In this document: positions 22,309-33,959 of the stretch, piece by piece
How positions within the stretch are numbered: position 1 is the stretch's first letter
Layout of the letters: each line of letters starts with the position of its first letter
Source of the DNA: Trichaptum fuscoviolaceum
Lineage: Eukaryota; Basidiomycota; Agaricomycetes; Hymenochaetales; Trichaptaceae
Reading direction: 5' to 3'
DNA: 64,000 bases
Assembly: GCA_910574455.1 (NCBI GenBank)
Contig: CAJSYZ010000003.1
Coordinates: 5,431,088-5,495,087 of the forward strand
Notes under the pieces: model-generated
Told to the model about the DNA's origin: nothing
What the model saw: only the letters and a program-made list of their open reading frames with translations
Databases searched by the model: none
Position numbers and translations under genes: made by a program

Positions 22309-22718
22309 TCTCATGACTTATCTCACGTATCAATTGGTGACCGCAGAGCTAACGAAACATACTCAAAATGATGCATCACTGCTCTAATACGAATTATTGC
22401 TGAAACTACTGATGTGCCCGTAAGTACTCTCTCAATCTCAAGACTCATATCGTTCAGTTTCGCTAACTTGCCGCAGTCGAGCACAGGAAGCGCAGTTGTC
22501 CATTGCAAATGTTCTTTAAAGTTCTTACAAAAATGATGAGAAGGAGGTTTCGGGTGCTCTCAAAAAATCGGGACAATTGTGGAGCAATGTCCTTCGCACA
22601 GATTCGCGGCAGAAGAAGGCTTACAAACACATCACCCTTCGTGATACCTCGTACGCCACACGTTTTTTTTCTCCACCTTTCTCTGTCCTAAAGCTTCAAC
22701 ACAAACCTCCTTCGCTAT

Positions 22719-23420
22719 TCAGCTGTGGTTTTTCGTTTCGATTCTGACCATCGAAAATTCACTGGCCAACGGCCCGTTGACCACTACTGCACGTCTGCCG
22801 CTGTCTACGACAGGAAGCACCGTCGAAGGTTTCCCGGAGCGCATTGAAGCCCTGCTCAACCTCTTCAAGAGCCTCCTGCAAGATCCTGATAGCGGCGATG
22901 TTTCCGTCACTGCCGTTCGCACGCTGGGCATCATTGCTCAGTACACCAGCTCCGTGGAGAAGAAGAAGATCCCGGCCTACCAAGTATTGATTCCAACAAT
23001 GACTGCGGTCATGCAGCAGTGCAGGGAAGCAAGTGGTGAGCAGAGCGTGAGGCACCTAATCGATGGGTTAACACATTCATTTTCGTGCGTTGCTCTATAC
23101 GACAGAAACTATCACATAGTGTGTATTACTCGTTTCCCTGCTCTAATGCGCATGCTGACCATTCTGCAGCAAAAAGTCCAACGTCCAGTCTGTTGGCCTT
23201 ATCCCAGCGACCTACTAGGGCTTCATGCCAATCACGACGGAAGCCGTACCCATCGACGTAGACGAAGACGCACTTTCCTATCCTCCACTGCCACTCCTCA
23301 CCATTAAAACACTTCCATCTTCAACCCCCGCGAGCACAAGTCTTCCGCATACTCAGCATCCTCCTCAAGCAAAACAAGTCGAGCGAAGAACTGAATGCTC
23401 GTTGAGCCAAGCATAGCAAA
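22719..23420 (+). pseudogene. Importin-4/Kap123 fragment
   Basis: The plus strand reads DVSVTAVRTLGIIAQYTSSV, then IPTMTAVMQQCREASGEQ (22900-23045), then, after an unalignable stretch, KKSNVQSVGLIPATY, a stop, and FMPITTEAVPIDVDEDA (23170-23270). In the family these HEAT-repeat segments occur in this order, about 100 residues apart, ahead of the acidic DVDED loop. An in-frame stop near 23214 and loss of similarity after 23290 mark it as dead. Importin-4 imports ribosomal proteins and histones. Only about 200 of an expected ~1,080 residues are present. Confidence 0.75.
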
Positions 23421-23491
23421 GATCCTTCAGTAAGTAGTCGTCTTTGACCGACCTCGATTATTTGCTCACCTACCACCTTTCAACCGCAGAC

Positions 23492-24010
23492 TTATTATCG
23501 CTTCCACTTTTGATATACTATCTGTGTTGCTTTTATTGCCAGCTTTTTATATGATTGAATATATGTATTTGCCTATACGATCTGTACATGCCATCTTGCA
23601 TTCATCATATCCTGCCATCGAAACGTACTGAACTATATCGCTCCCTCATCTCATTATCGGTACACTATGTACATTTATTCCGTCATGTGAATATCTAGAC
23701 TCCTTATACACAATTTATTACATTCTTCCTATAACCAATATGTTGAATGTAATACGGACATAGCATATCGTTTCGTTCTTCTTCTGCAAGCTGCAGATAA
23801 GTAACAACGTCATACTTTGTTGCTCTCGTATCTTGTGCTTCACATACACAGATCAGAACAACCTTAGTTGACGAGACGTGGTCCATCATGCAAGCTGCAT
23901 AAGGACTACTCCGATAATCTGCTACATATTTTCGACCTTTCAGTTTCGATTATCGCTTCCGCTTTTGACATACTATCTGTGCTGCTTTTATTGCCAGCTT
24001 TCTATATGAT
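23492..24010 (+). repeat. Direct repeat of ~65 bp (23492-23557 and 23943-24010)
   Basis: Both copies contain TTATCGCTTCC, TTTTGA(T/C)ATACTATCTG and GCTTTTATTGCCAGCTTT with a few transitions. They lie about 450 bp apart with no gene between. Confidence 0.75.
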
Positions 24011-24019
24011 ACCTTCAGA

Positions 24020-26430
24020 TGACTATTGGAGTATATAATTTATTAGCAAATGTCACACTTTTCTAACAACATGATTACAAGATGATTAAATATCTGCATA
24101 TAGCAGCAAGCTTTTGATACTACCTGCTCTTTTTTTTACAAGAATTTGCAGATACCGTGGTGGACAGCAGAGTCCAATACCCAGGTCTGGGTAACTTCAT
24201 GATTATTGTATTCTATAAAAGTTACTTTACGTGAAAAGAGACATTTTCAATTTAGATGTGACACTCAGTGCGCCATACCCAGCTACAGCTATATATACCA
24301 GCTACCTTCCGGTATAACGGGAATCTCTATCCATACATCACTAGCAAGTGCTCCTATACAATAGACTTCTTTTAAGATCTTCGACTTTAATCGACACAGC
24401 TCCCCACGAACTCTGGCTTAAATAAATACTGATCAGCAATGATTAACGCATTCGAGGAGCGATAAACGCCGTTGAAGGAGTACGACCGAAACAGGGTGAT
24501 CTACAAGGTACGCACACCCTCATACAGATGTGCTCCAAAGTGTTAAAGCTTCTTATTCTGACTTGAAAGAGTACCCCGCTCCATGTCCCAGGCTCAGCAT
24601 GCAACCTACACCAAAATTGAAGTTCAGCATACGACATATCACAGTATCGTGCTGCTATCCGCCAAGATACGCATCGGGTACAAGAACGACCTTGCACATG
24701 GTGGGCAAGATTACGACGTATTGCTCAATTATGCTCGGAAGGAAGGAAATTCATTGAGATGTCTTCAATAGCAGAATGGGTCAGAGGATGAGATTGATGA
24801 CATGATAAACCAGGTCTGTAAAGTTTACGTACCCTCGGGAGACTCGAATCTTAAACGGAGACAACACATCTTTCCATGACAGCACAATACGTTCACTGAA
24901 TAGATGGTCACCAGCGTACATTGTTTTTTTCTTCCTTTCAGTTTCCGCAATTGCTGAAGCCTGATCACAGAGGATTATGTTCGGACACATTAATCATTTG
25001 AAACACCGTTACAACTTTTTCCTCACAAGCATTTCACTTTTGCACACCTTTGACTCATATTTGTGATCCTCAAGTTTCGACAACTCAATTCTCAATTAGC
25101 CCGTACATTGCACGCTGGTTGGGGCTACATTCACACATTTCCTATCATAAGTGAATTTGCTCTTTATTTTTCTCTTGTTGACCGATGTCACGACAAGCAT
25201 TCACGGGCTTCCGTCAATTTCCCTTTTCGGTCCTTCGGACCTCTCTCTCGTCTTCGGCCCTCTCTCTTACCTTCGGGCCTCTATCCTTTCTTATTGTTCT
25301 ACCTCATGGCATTAGTATGCCTCATCACATTCCTTATTATTATTTCCTTTGTTCTACTTTCAGTTAGTATTACATGTGGCCTGCCTCCTTGTTCCGAGTT
25401 TCTCCCTATCACATATTCCCACGCTTCTAGACTGCATACAAGTAGCTAGCTCATGTATGCTATTCCCTCGACTTGAATAATATAAGTCTTTGGCCTCATT
25501 AGCTATGGGGGCAGGCTTTCAAGATCCACCTTCTCCTTCTGTCCCGATTGGACTGTTTGGCACGTACCGCGATCGAGGGCCGTCTGTCCTCGCGTCTTGA
25601 GACCGTTTGTCTCTGTCGACTGCCCGTCGTCCGTTAGCCCGGGGTGTCCGTTTGACATCGAGCCTAGGGGTGGGCACCCTCGTGTCTGCATCTAGTTCTC
25701 TGCTTCGTCTTATATCTCACTCTATTGTGCTACTAGTATTGCAGCCTTACCTTACCGAAGGTCTAGGTGGACGTAGTCTGACAACCGACATCACCATCGC
25801 CCACTCATAGACGGCACTCGCAGAGTAATCCCAAGCACGAAATAGAGTGAAGATTGACACATCGCAGCAACCGCTCCTGTACTCTGGTAGAGAGCCTCTG
25901 GGGGGCGTACATGACTTCGAGTTTGAGCAAGGCAAACGATAACTGACAAGAGATCCATATCACACCGTTTCGCATCTCAGTGATCACATTAACGTCCGTC
26001 GTGCACACACACATTTAGAGACAACCCCAACATCTCTCAGCCAAACATCGAGTGAAAATGAGGAATACGACTTCACGACGAGCAGATGGTGAAGGGCGTT
26101 TTGAACCTGTGTTAGACTTTCACGCTAAGATAATTTACAATGGAGAACTCGTAATACGTAAACACCATAAATTGATGAAACCAAAAACACATTCACAATG
26201 ACAGGCAAATACACGGAACGACAACTTTGCCCTTTATTAAAGCAACCGTAGTCTGACTTCACAGAAATCTGGTCCATACGAAATTGATCCGGCGTTGCGA
26301 TCGACCCGAGCATTTGCAGCACTCACAAAAATGACCCTCACGAGCACCCCGCGCAAGCCACTCACAATGTAGATAAAATTCATTTGGTGAGTGGAACGAC
26401 TTGCATAGACGGGAAGTGGAGCCTGCGTAC
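24020..26430. other. Long stretch with no supported gene
   Basis: Only short scattered frames. At 25200-25300 there is a CT-rich run with repeated TTCGG(A/C)CCTCT-like units. At 25500-25770 lies a GC-richer block of unlike composition, possibly a transposon remnant; I recognise no protein in it. Confidence 0.4.
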
Positions 26431-26439
26431 ATGAGTCAA

Positions 26440-28001
26440 AGATTCATGACAGGCGTGACAGGAACTCACCAAACAACAAGTGAGAAGTCCGAGTTACAAC
26501 TGTGCCGGACTTCGTATACTTAGCGAACAACTCGTACCCATCGGGAAAGTCGACGAGCGTATACGGGAGGTTGTCGCCTTACAAAAGGTGAACAAAAGGC
26601 AAAAAAAGGACGAAATACGGACGTACCGTTCTGGATACCAGGTCCGCTACGGATAACCAACCATCCTAGCTTCCACAACCATCTCTTCCTAGTACGGGCA
26701 TCGGCAACCGTGTAGTAAACCCCATCCTCGTCATCGACTATCGACTGCACGTTCGGCACGGTAGTCGGGTGACGCGCACGGTCTGCATCGGAAACATCGA
26801 TAATAATCCACCCATTATCCACGAACATGCCGGGAAATTCATCGTCGTACATGATATCGCAACGGATTTGAAGAGAGGCGAAAGTGAGTGTACTGATGGA
26901 AGAAAGAAACATTAAATACATAGCACAACTCACAAAGTCCTAAGCTTACGATCGCAAGAAGACCTGATCATGATTCTAGTTCAACGCACTTTTGGTATAA
27001 CGTAGGTTCGAGAACTCTGATAGGACAAAAAGCGCCCAGAACACTTCTTCGTTAGCGAAGGCCTTTAATGAAAGACCTTGATGGTTTCAGGTTCCCTTAT
27101 GGCGGACGAAAAAGCGCCCAGAACACTTCTTCGCTAGGGAAGGCCCTTAATGAAAGACCTTGATGGTTTCAGGTTCCGTCATCAAAAACGGAGGCATACT
27201 TGAAGGACGAGTACAACCCATCTCATCCCGAGTTCAAAACTTCAAAGACAGAGACGGTACAAACAGTCTTCATAGTTAAGAAGGGTTCGAAGTGAGTGCG
27301 GTGTACAGGAGCACCTTATATGTGAAGCATGAACAAGAACTGACAAAAAGAGATCTTCGACAAAGATCAGAAGTCGGATTTAACAAAGTCAAAGAAGAAA
27401 GCCGACCTCCGTTCTCCCTGGAAAAACTAGGAACAACGCACACGTGGGTGTTCATTAAACAGTATGTATGAGAAACGAAGACGGAGAGCAGGAGTAACAT
27501 GAAATGGTACACTTCGAACGCCTCCCCAAAATTGGTAAAGTCAACAAACAAACGACCATCATCGCTATCGTGCTTCAAAACCATGGCGTTTCCTCGTAGA
27601 CCACACGACGCGCTGCATGCTATTGTTGCACACGTGAACTGCGCTGCCGACGTGCTGGAATAGAGTAAATCGTAAGTCGGCCATTGCAAACTCGGCAAGA
27701 CTGGATCACCAATGGAAATCGATCGGAAATGAATAGGTCCGTGCACGTAATCTGAGACAAGAAGTTCCTCAGAAATGTCTAGCGACTCTGAACCTTTACA
27801 TTGCGCATTCTGACAATTAGGGATTTCGACAATCCGCGGCCGGGGAGTGGTGGAAGACAGAGATACGCATCGCCTGATGCCGGGAAAATGGTCGGAAGGC
27901 TGAGGAGAGACACTTGAGATTGAACATGAAGACGGAGGTTGTCTTTTCTTACCGGTATGGACGAAATTGACTCGTAGTCGAACAGGGCAGACACTGTTCA
28001 A
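26440..28001 (-). CDS. Unrecognised multi-exon gene or gene remnant
   Basis: Three clusters of plausible coding sequence share the minus strand. At 28001-27500: GSESLDISEELLVSDYVHGP, LQWPTYDLLYSS, DDGRLFVDFTNFGEAFEVYH. At 26880-26645: CDIMYDDEFPGMFVDNGW, IIDVSDADRARHPTTVPNVQ, DARTRKRWLWKLGWLV. At 26585-26460: GDNLPYTLVDFPDGYELFAK and TSHLLFGEF. Between them lie intron-like gaps and a tandem repeat at 27027-27177. Spacing and composition suggest one gene, but I could not fix a continuous spliced frame. The family is not recognised; an early impression of a protein kinase was not supported by any kinase motif. Confidence 0.4.
27027..27177 (+). repeat. Tandem pair of 69-bp units
   Basis: 27027-27095 and 27109-27177 differ at only about three positions, sharing AAAAAGCGCCCAGAACACTT and GAAAGACCTTGATGGTTTCA. 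They are separated by 13 bp. Confidence 0.9.
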
Positions 28002-28199
28002 GATTGACGTCCATTGTGAGAGGACGAACTACACTTACCAGAACACCGACAATTCAAAGATCGGACAGAGTTTCAGATAACACAACGAGTACAGCACGGT
28101 TCGTTTCGGACGACGAAAAGTGGAGTATTCATGACAGCATCAAACACGTCCAAAGACGTCAATAGCGAGCAACTCAATGGATTAAATTGTTTTCAACAC

Positions 28200-28290
28200 C
28201 ACTTTTAGTGCTTTTGAAGACAATTCTATTATTTCGAAGACAATACATTGTTTTAAAGACATTACAGTATTTTGAACACAATTTGCACAA
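28200..28290 (+). repeat. Imperfect ~26-bp tandem repeat
   Basis: Three to four units of the type TTTTGAAGACAATTCTATTA / TTTCGAAGACAATACATTG / TTTTAAAGACATTACAGTA in an otherwise gene-free stretch. Confidence 0.55.
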
Positions 28291-28558
28291 TTACGCAAAT
28301 GATGCCCAATTTGGCAAAAGGATCACAGAAACGTACCAAATTACTCTACCACTGGCACAACGCCGACTCAAACCAGCAACCCAACACTGCTCACTCACTG
28401 CTCTTACAACTAAGCCATCCGCCCATATAAAAGTACAAGCGCAAGTTAGTATATATACCGCACAATTAAAGTGAATTAAATCTCACCCGGTTAACTCTTG
28501 AAAACAAATACTTTGTTTTCAAAATAAAATAAAAACCGGACTTCGTCATTGAGCGCGA

Positions 28559-29697
28559 AAGGAGCAGAAGACTCTAGCTCTGTCGGATGGTGAGGATGCT
28601 GTGTCCATACACACGCTGCCGGTCCGCCGTCGTCGCCGCGAACAGGTCCTTGATGACTTTCTTGTCCAGCTCGGTCCCGGCTTCAAGGTCGCCCGGACTC
28701 CGATCGTGCCGCTGACCAGCCTCGTCACTCGCGCCTTTCTCGACGTCTCCGCCACCGCCTTTCCTACCGGGATGGCTTTCCCTCTCTATGTGGTGACTTT
28801 CAGCAACGATGTTCAGCCCCGTGATGTTCAGCCCCGTGCGTCTGTTCCAGCCCAGCCCGCGCAGAAGACCGTCGACACCGCCCATTTTGCGGAGGGCTTC
28901 GAGGTTCTTCGGGTCTACGAGGCTTGCGAGCGCGTATGGGCCATATTGTTTTGCGAACGGACGCGGGTCCGACGCCGCAGGATCTGCACTTGGGTCCAGA
29001 GCCACGCGACTGCCAGCAGGGTTTTCATCTCCCTCTCCCGCCGCTTTCTTCCCCTTCTCCTGGCCGTCCCCGCCCGCACCTCTCGAGCGCAGCATCGGTG
29101 TGTCCATTATCGAGCTCGCCGGGACGGATAACGTGCCCTTCTTTAGCGCCATCGGCTAGTTGGGCGAGCTGAACGCGCTCGAGCCCTGCTGCGGCGAGGG
29201 CGACACCGCGATCGTGATTCTGGTGCGCCATGAAGGTGCGTCGTCACTGGGACTGCACGAGCGGTTAGGGTTGAAGTCGTACCCATGGGCGTTGTTGAGG
29301 TCTGTCCTTTGGAGGTTAGAGTCTTTCAAAGATGTGGCGGAGGTCGAGCGAAGGGACGTGGTCCCCTGCGACGGTCGCTTCCCCGTCTGTCAAGGCGAAG
29401 GTCGCCGCGCTGAGCTTCCGCATGTGGCCACGTCCCTTGCATGTGCCTGGTACGAGGTGCGCGTGTAGCGGGGAGAGGTTGTTCTGGTCGAGCAGAGAAA
29501 GTGAGCCGATACCGGAGTTCGCGTCGGGGTTTTTTTCACGTAGTGCCATGGAGGTGGGGAAGTGGTTTACGCTCGACCTGTTAAACAGCGTCGGCGAGAG
29601 CGGGATGGAGATATCAGAGTCGTCGCGCCCAGATGATGGGGACGGCGTGCGAGAGCGCCGCCCGATTGATGATGGGACATCAAGCAACGTTCCATGA
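28559..29697 (-). pseudogene. P-type Ca2+ ATPase (PMC1-like), N-terminal fragment
   Basis: The minus strand reads TPSPSSGRDDSDISIPLSPT (near 29640), SGIGSLSLLDQNNLSPLHAH (29500), GYDFNPNRSCSPS (29270), GPYALASLVDPKNLEALRKM (28930) and GGVDGLLRGLGWNRRTGLN (28870), ending RQRVYGHSILTIRQS at 28574. This is the cytosolic N-terminus of fungal vacuolar/plasma-membrane calcium pumps, up to the point where the first membrane helices should start. All ten helices and the DKTGT phosphorylation site are missing. Frame joins near 29160-29300 are uncertain and a stop lies near 29157. It sits head-to-tail with coatomer and BCS1-like fragments. Confidence 0.8.
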
Positions 29698-29894
29698 CAG
29701 CGAGTAGAACTCGAAGGTAGGGAGAGGAAACTTGCTTTTCAAAATGTGTTACGGTCTGTGTTTCACTGCCAATCAAATAGTTAAGCCGTTAACGACTTTC
29801 GTGTTGATAAAGCAATCGCTAATACACTTTGAGGTCTTGACGCTAAAATATTAAGGTCAATTAAGACTACAACGAAAGAGTGAACAAGAAATCA

Positions 29895-30770
29895 CACCTT
29901 TCAGAAAATTCTGCGACAACGTCAAATGCCTCTTCAACACCCTCATCTCCTGTGTCTACACCGGACTCCAGCGCTGCGCTGTACGCCTCACGGTTAAAGC
30001 TCAGGACGTAGAACGAGTCGTCGGCAATGATGGCCACAAGATTGCCAGATCCAGATCACGAAATCTACATCGAACGTTAAAGAATTCCATCGCAACTTAG
30101 AGTGGAAAGAGAGTGCTTACGCTCTTGGTATCCGCGTCGATCCTGCGCGCGATCTCACCAGACTCCCAGTCCCAGAAGACGACGAAACGGCTTTCAGGAG
30201 CACCTAGGAGACAGCCACCAAGCAATCCTTCAACAAGTCACGATTCCAGCACCCTTCATTGCCGGACTACTCCTCTCCTTGAAGTCCTTGTACACCCGCA
30301 CCTTCATCCGCCCTTCCAGCACAGCATACGTGTTCGAGGCTGTTGCCTATGCGAAGGAAGAAACGCTGCGGAACGCCTTGCTTCGCCAGGCCAGCGCAGT
30401 GTAGATGATATACTCTCCGTGTCCGACCACGGTGATAAAGCGCTCGTTGGGAGAATGTTGATGGCACATTACGAGAATCTGCGTGGATGCCTTGTCCTTC
30501 GGGAGTCTCGTCTTCTGCAGCGCCTTTGAGATTGGCGGACAAGACTTCTGTGTTGCGAGTATACACCAGTTTGCCTGATGGGTCCATGCTGTACGAAGGC
30601 TCGTCACGGCCAAGTTTGACCACGACTACACCTTCGTCGTACCCTACGACAACTTCGTTCTCCTGCGGTCGGATGGAAATGCACCAGGAGCATTTAAGAG
30701 CGTCGCTGAAGGTATTTTCCAGGCGGAACGTGCGCATCTTCCAGATCTTTATCGTACCATCGTAAAAATG
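29895..30770 (-). pseudogene. Coatomer beta-prime (COPB2/SEC27) fragment 1
   Basis: Minus strand, high to low: TFRLENTFSDALKCSWCISI (30735), ENEVVVGYDEGVVVVKLGRD (30670), SYSMDPSGKLVYTRNTEVLS (30580), then after a frame change HSPNERFITVVGHGEYIIYT (30450), SNTYAVLEGRMKVRVYKDFK (30330), ESRFVVFWDWESGEIARRID (30185), and across an intron DDSFYVLSFNREAYSAALES (30030). This is the end of the first beta-propeller and most of the second propeller's start. COPI beta-prime binds cargo KKxx signals. At least two frame changes disable it. The intron at about 30060-30115 is retained, so the copy came from genomic DNA. Confidence 0.85.
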
Positions 30771-30833
30771 AGAAACTCAGAAAGGAGGAACAACCAAGAT
30801 AACATACATCGTTCTAGTGCCGCAACGCTGAAC

Positions 30834-32420
30834 TCATGCTTTGGCATGCGTGAATTGCTTCGGAATGCCGGTAAGGGTGGCAGAGACCAACGGCTTCGCA
30901 GAGTGCAACGCGTTGGCGGCTTCCTGGTTCGGAGGCGGGGGCATGTAGGCCGTTCTCTGTGTCCGAAAGCCGTCCGCCGGTTTCTTGCGAGCCGCAGTCG
31001 ACGAGCTTGAGCTCAAGCTCGTGGCACTCGAGGCATGGGATGCAAACACTGACATCAAGATGTGCGAAATTGATACAGAGGATGGAGACGGTGCGGGTGT
31101 GCTGGAAATGTTGGTTCCGTTGAGTTATGCTCGCGTTCAGTAATGTCTAGCTTGTGGAGGTCCGCTCACGGGAAGAAGTCGATGAAGAGCGCCTCGGTTG
31201 CGTTCTGGAACTCGATCCAGATATCCATGAGCCCAGGAGAGTGCGGGGCTGAACGTTTAAGATGGCTCGCTGTCGCGAAGAGGCTGCGGTCCTCTGCCGC
31301 AGCGAGACCATCAAATACATTAATAAGGCCAAATAGCGATAGCATGTTCATGTCGGAGAAGGAGGAGGCATGCTTCTTGCTTTTCTTCTTCTTGAGATTT
31401 TCTTCATCATCGTCGTTATCTTCATCGTCTTCTTTAACTCCTTGTTATCGGACGAAGATGATCTCCTCTTCAAACCGCCAGGGACACCTTTGAGGTCCGG
31501 GCGTGCGAGGTTGAGCGAGTGAATGCAGTGTCAAGGTCTTCGAGAAGGAGAATGTATCGGGCAGGCATATGTTCCATAAGCGACAACGGCGTCGCTTTGT
31601 TCAACCAGGAGGCCGCAAGTGAGATGATGTAGATGTCGAGGGTGAGCGGGAAAGCAAGGGCATGGACCAACGAAGATGTGCTGACGTGCGGAGCCGGGGA
31701 CACCGTGAAGGACAAAGCCGTGACGGAAGGGGAAACCGCGGTCAGCGTCTAGTAATTGAGAAAGTTAAGTTTAACTTTTCAGTGGATAGACGGCAGTTTC
31801 CATACCTTCTCTGATCGCTGTCGGGAAGGAGCATCAGTTATTCATCGTACTTGAGGACGATGGATCGCATATGCCACTTATTTAGCGAGTCCGTCCATCG
31901 CAATGAGCCATGGGAATCAGCGAAATAAAGCTGAACATATTGCAAAGACTCGGCCTCGTATTTGCGCTTTGCCGACAGCAAAGGCTGTTTGAGCACTTCG
32001 TCATTTATCGCAACAACGCTGGAAGGGAGAAAGAAGCAACACCCGATAGCAGGCATAGAAATTTGGGTGTAGAAGATCAGACCAAAATTCCGAAATGCTC
32101 AATTATTGACATACTTGAACATAGCTGCCATTGGTCTTCCTGCTTGCGCGTCCAGTGAACACGGTAGGAGATGGTATGTGTGCTGCCAAAGGTAGGATGG
32201 AAGATGACCCATGTGTTGGCCATGCGAGGGTTTGGGCGTCTGCTGAGGGACTTGAAGCTCCTCATCTCCGATTGACTTGTTGCCAAAGGAAGAGGACATG
32301 CTCGAGGAGATGGTGCGCGTCGCTGTCTCGAAACTGCGAGCGAGTTGTAATTTTGGGCGCTTTGATATCCATTGCATGCCAGTGATGGGGTAGTCTTCTT
32401 CGGAGAAGTGAATTATGAGG
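30834..32420 (-). pseudogene. BCS1-like AAA ATPase, decayed
   Basis: Minus strand, high to low: FSEEDYPITGMQWISKRPKL (32400-32350), VIFHPTFGSTHTISYRVHWT (32210), AKRKYEAESLQYVQLYFADS (31970), SLRWTDSLNKWHMRSIVL (31900), STSSLVHALAFPLTLDIYII (31680), ARYILLLEDLDTAFTR (31560, Walker B), LSLFGLINVFDGLAAAEDRS (31340), GLMDIWIEFQNATEALFIDF (31200), and a C-terminal piece with HSAKPL (30900). Family members extract or fold proteins at the mitochondrial inner membrane, and Agaricomycetes have many copies. The Walker A loop is lost: a Pro/His/Ser/Thr-rich stretch stands where GxxGxGKS belongs. Several frame breaks confirm a pseudogene. Confidence 0.82.
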
Positions 32421-32482
32421 AAGAAGGCTGAGAGGAAATGTTAGCGCTGGAAGGTTCAGATGACTGGATGGGGTACATACAG

Positions 32483-33260
32483 TTAGTGAATGATGTCCTG
32501 TGCACAGAGGGTTGAGTCATTAGCTATTTTTGAGTGATGTGTGGAACCTAGGACTACGTACCAGGCTTCGAAAAGAGTGAGAGCGTAACCGGTAGTCTCT
32601 ATCCAACCTGACCATGGCGGTTCAGTGCCGTTGCTGTCGCGGCTATTGTTGTTGATGCCCTTCCACCACTCAATCTTCCGGAGGTGCGTCCGCCGCTCGG
32701 TCACTCCCCTGTCCAGCTCGATCTTCAGTCGCGCCTCGTGTGCAGGGGCGTCTTCCACAATGTGCCGCTCCGTGCGTTGCGGTGAGCACTCGGAGACATT
32801 TGCGGACTGGCTGTGGTCCCAGAATTGAATCGTCTTGAGTGTGTTGTATCCGGTGTCTGCTAGTATTCTGTTTCAAGTATATGATTAACATAATGTAGAT
32901 GGATGGAATGAGGAGATTACCTTACAGAAACGGATCAGCCTCGAATTCTTGTGTCATGGTTGTGTAGACTTGTGTCATCTTCTCAATCTCCCGTGAGTCC
33001 ATTCAGACCAGATTGCTACGGCGTCGTTGACAAAGGGCGCAAGGAGCATTGTGAAGGGGAAGAGCAGAGCGCGGAAGATGTCAGACGTGAAGGATTAAGC
33101 GCCGGTAATAAGGCCAGAGGCGCAGGAGAGGGCTTCAAGGTGGAGAGGATGAGGCGAGAGAGCTCGTGCGGAGGGGAGCTGAGGAAGGGGTTGGGAAAGG
33201 CGACCGTGCTTGCGTACGACCTTGGGAGAGGGGACGGGAGGCGCATAAGTGACTGGAAAG
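32483..33260 (-). other. Unrecognised coding-like fragment upstream of the BCS1-like remnant
   Basis: The minus strand reads LADTGYNTLKTIQFWDHSQS, then HIVEDAPAHEARLKIELDRG, then ERRTHLRKIEWWKGINN, over 32890-32650 without stops. It looks like real protein sequence with a helical, charged character. It may belong to the same gene as the BCS1-like fragment or to another truncated gene. A Pro/Ser/Leu-rich frame at 33246-33016 adds nothing recognisable. A 9-bp perfect hairpin (TGTCCCGTA ... TACGGGACA) lies at 33268-33304. Confidence 0.35.
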
Positions 33261-33612
33261 GTGCTTGTGTCCCGTACCTAAGTTGTACCGAAAGATACGG
33301 GACAGAAAAAAGACGTTTAGAACGGCACTAAGTGCCCCAAAAGACCCTGTCAGGGTCCAAGCCGAATTTTCGGTTGGTGTCTGGAGGTTGTAAATCTTGA
33401 GGTTTGAGACTGGATGCCTTCCCGTAAGAATTTAGGACGGCCGAGGCTGTCATAAATCTTTGAAATTCCGTCAGGAACAGGTTTAGGACAGCCATCCCAA
33501 ACCTGCACAAAAGTAGTGGCCTGGAAGTGAACGGCACCATACGGTTTAGGAACTTGTCTCTAAATCTTTTTTTTAGAACCTCAGACTGTTTATAATTTAG
33601 AAATCGGTTTTA

Positions 33613-33957
33613 AATGGATGACTTCCCGTAAGGATCTAGGATGACATCTTCGTCCTAAACGGAACGGAGCCAAAGCATCATAAACTTCTAGGATCTGGCA
33701 GAGCTATGTAGGACACCTGCCCTGACCCTCGCTTACCATATCAGGTAAGATATTGTATATACACCCGGATACCTTACCTTTAAAGATAAGCAGTACTGTG
33801 GGAATCGGTCGGCAGAATTTCATGGAATTTCTGCTCATGGCTTTCGGTCGACTTGGCTTACGGTTTAGAAAAATCTCCCTAAATGCTTTCTGAGCGGAGT
33901 CTTAGGGGTTTAGGACGACCCTGGGTGTCCTAAATCCCTACGGGAAGTCATCCAGTC
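33613..33957. mobile_element. MITE-like inverted-repeat element, ~345 bp
   Basis: The left end TGGATGACTTCCCGTAAGGA (33616) and the right end, read in reverse complement, TGGATGACTTCCCGTAGGGA, match over about 45 bp through to GTCCTAAA. A third, single end (TGGATGCCTTCCCGTAAGAA) lies at about 33410 with TTTAGGAC motifs after it, so two elements may be nested. No coding capacity. I could not find a convincing target-site duplication. Confidence 0.65.
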
Positions 33958-33959
33958 AC

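Noticed and set aside
26440..28001. Protein kinase-like gene
   Set aside because: No glycine loop, VAIK, HRD or DFG motif is readable; kept as unknown.
28601..29159. Plus-strand frames of 116-176 residues
   Set aside because: Antisense shadows of the calcium-pump fragment, whose minus-strand reading matches the family.
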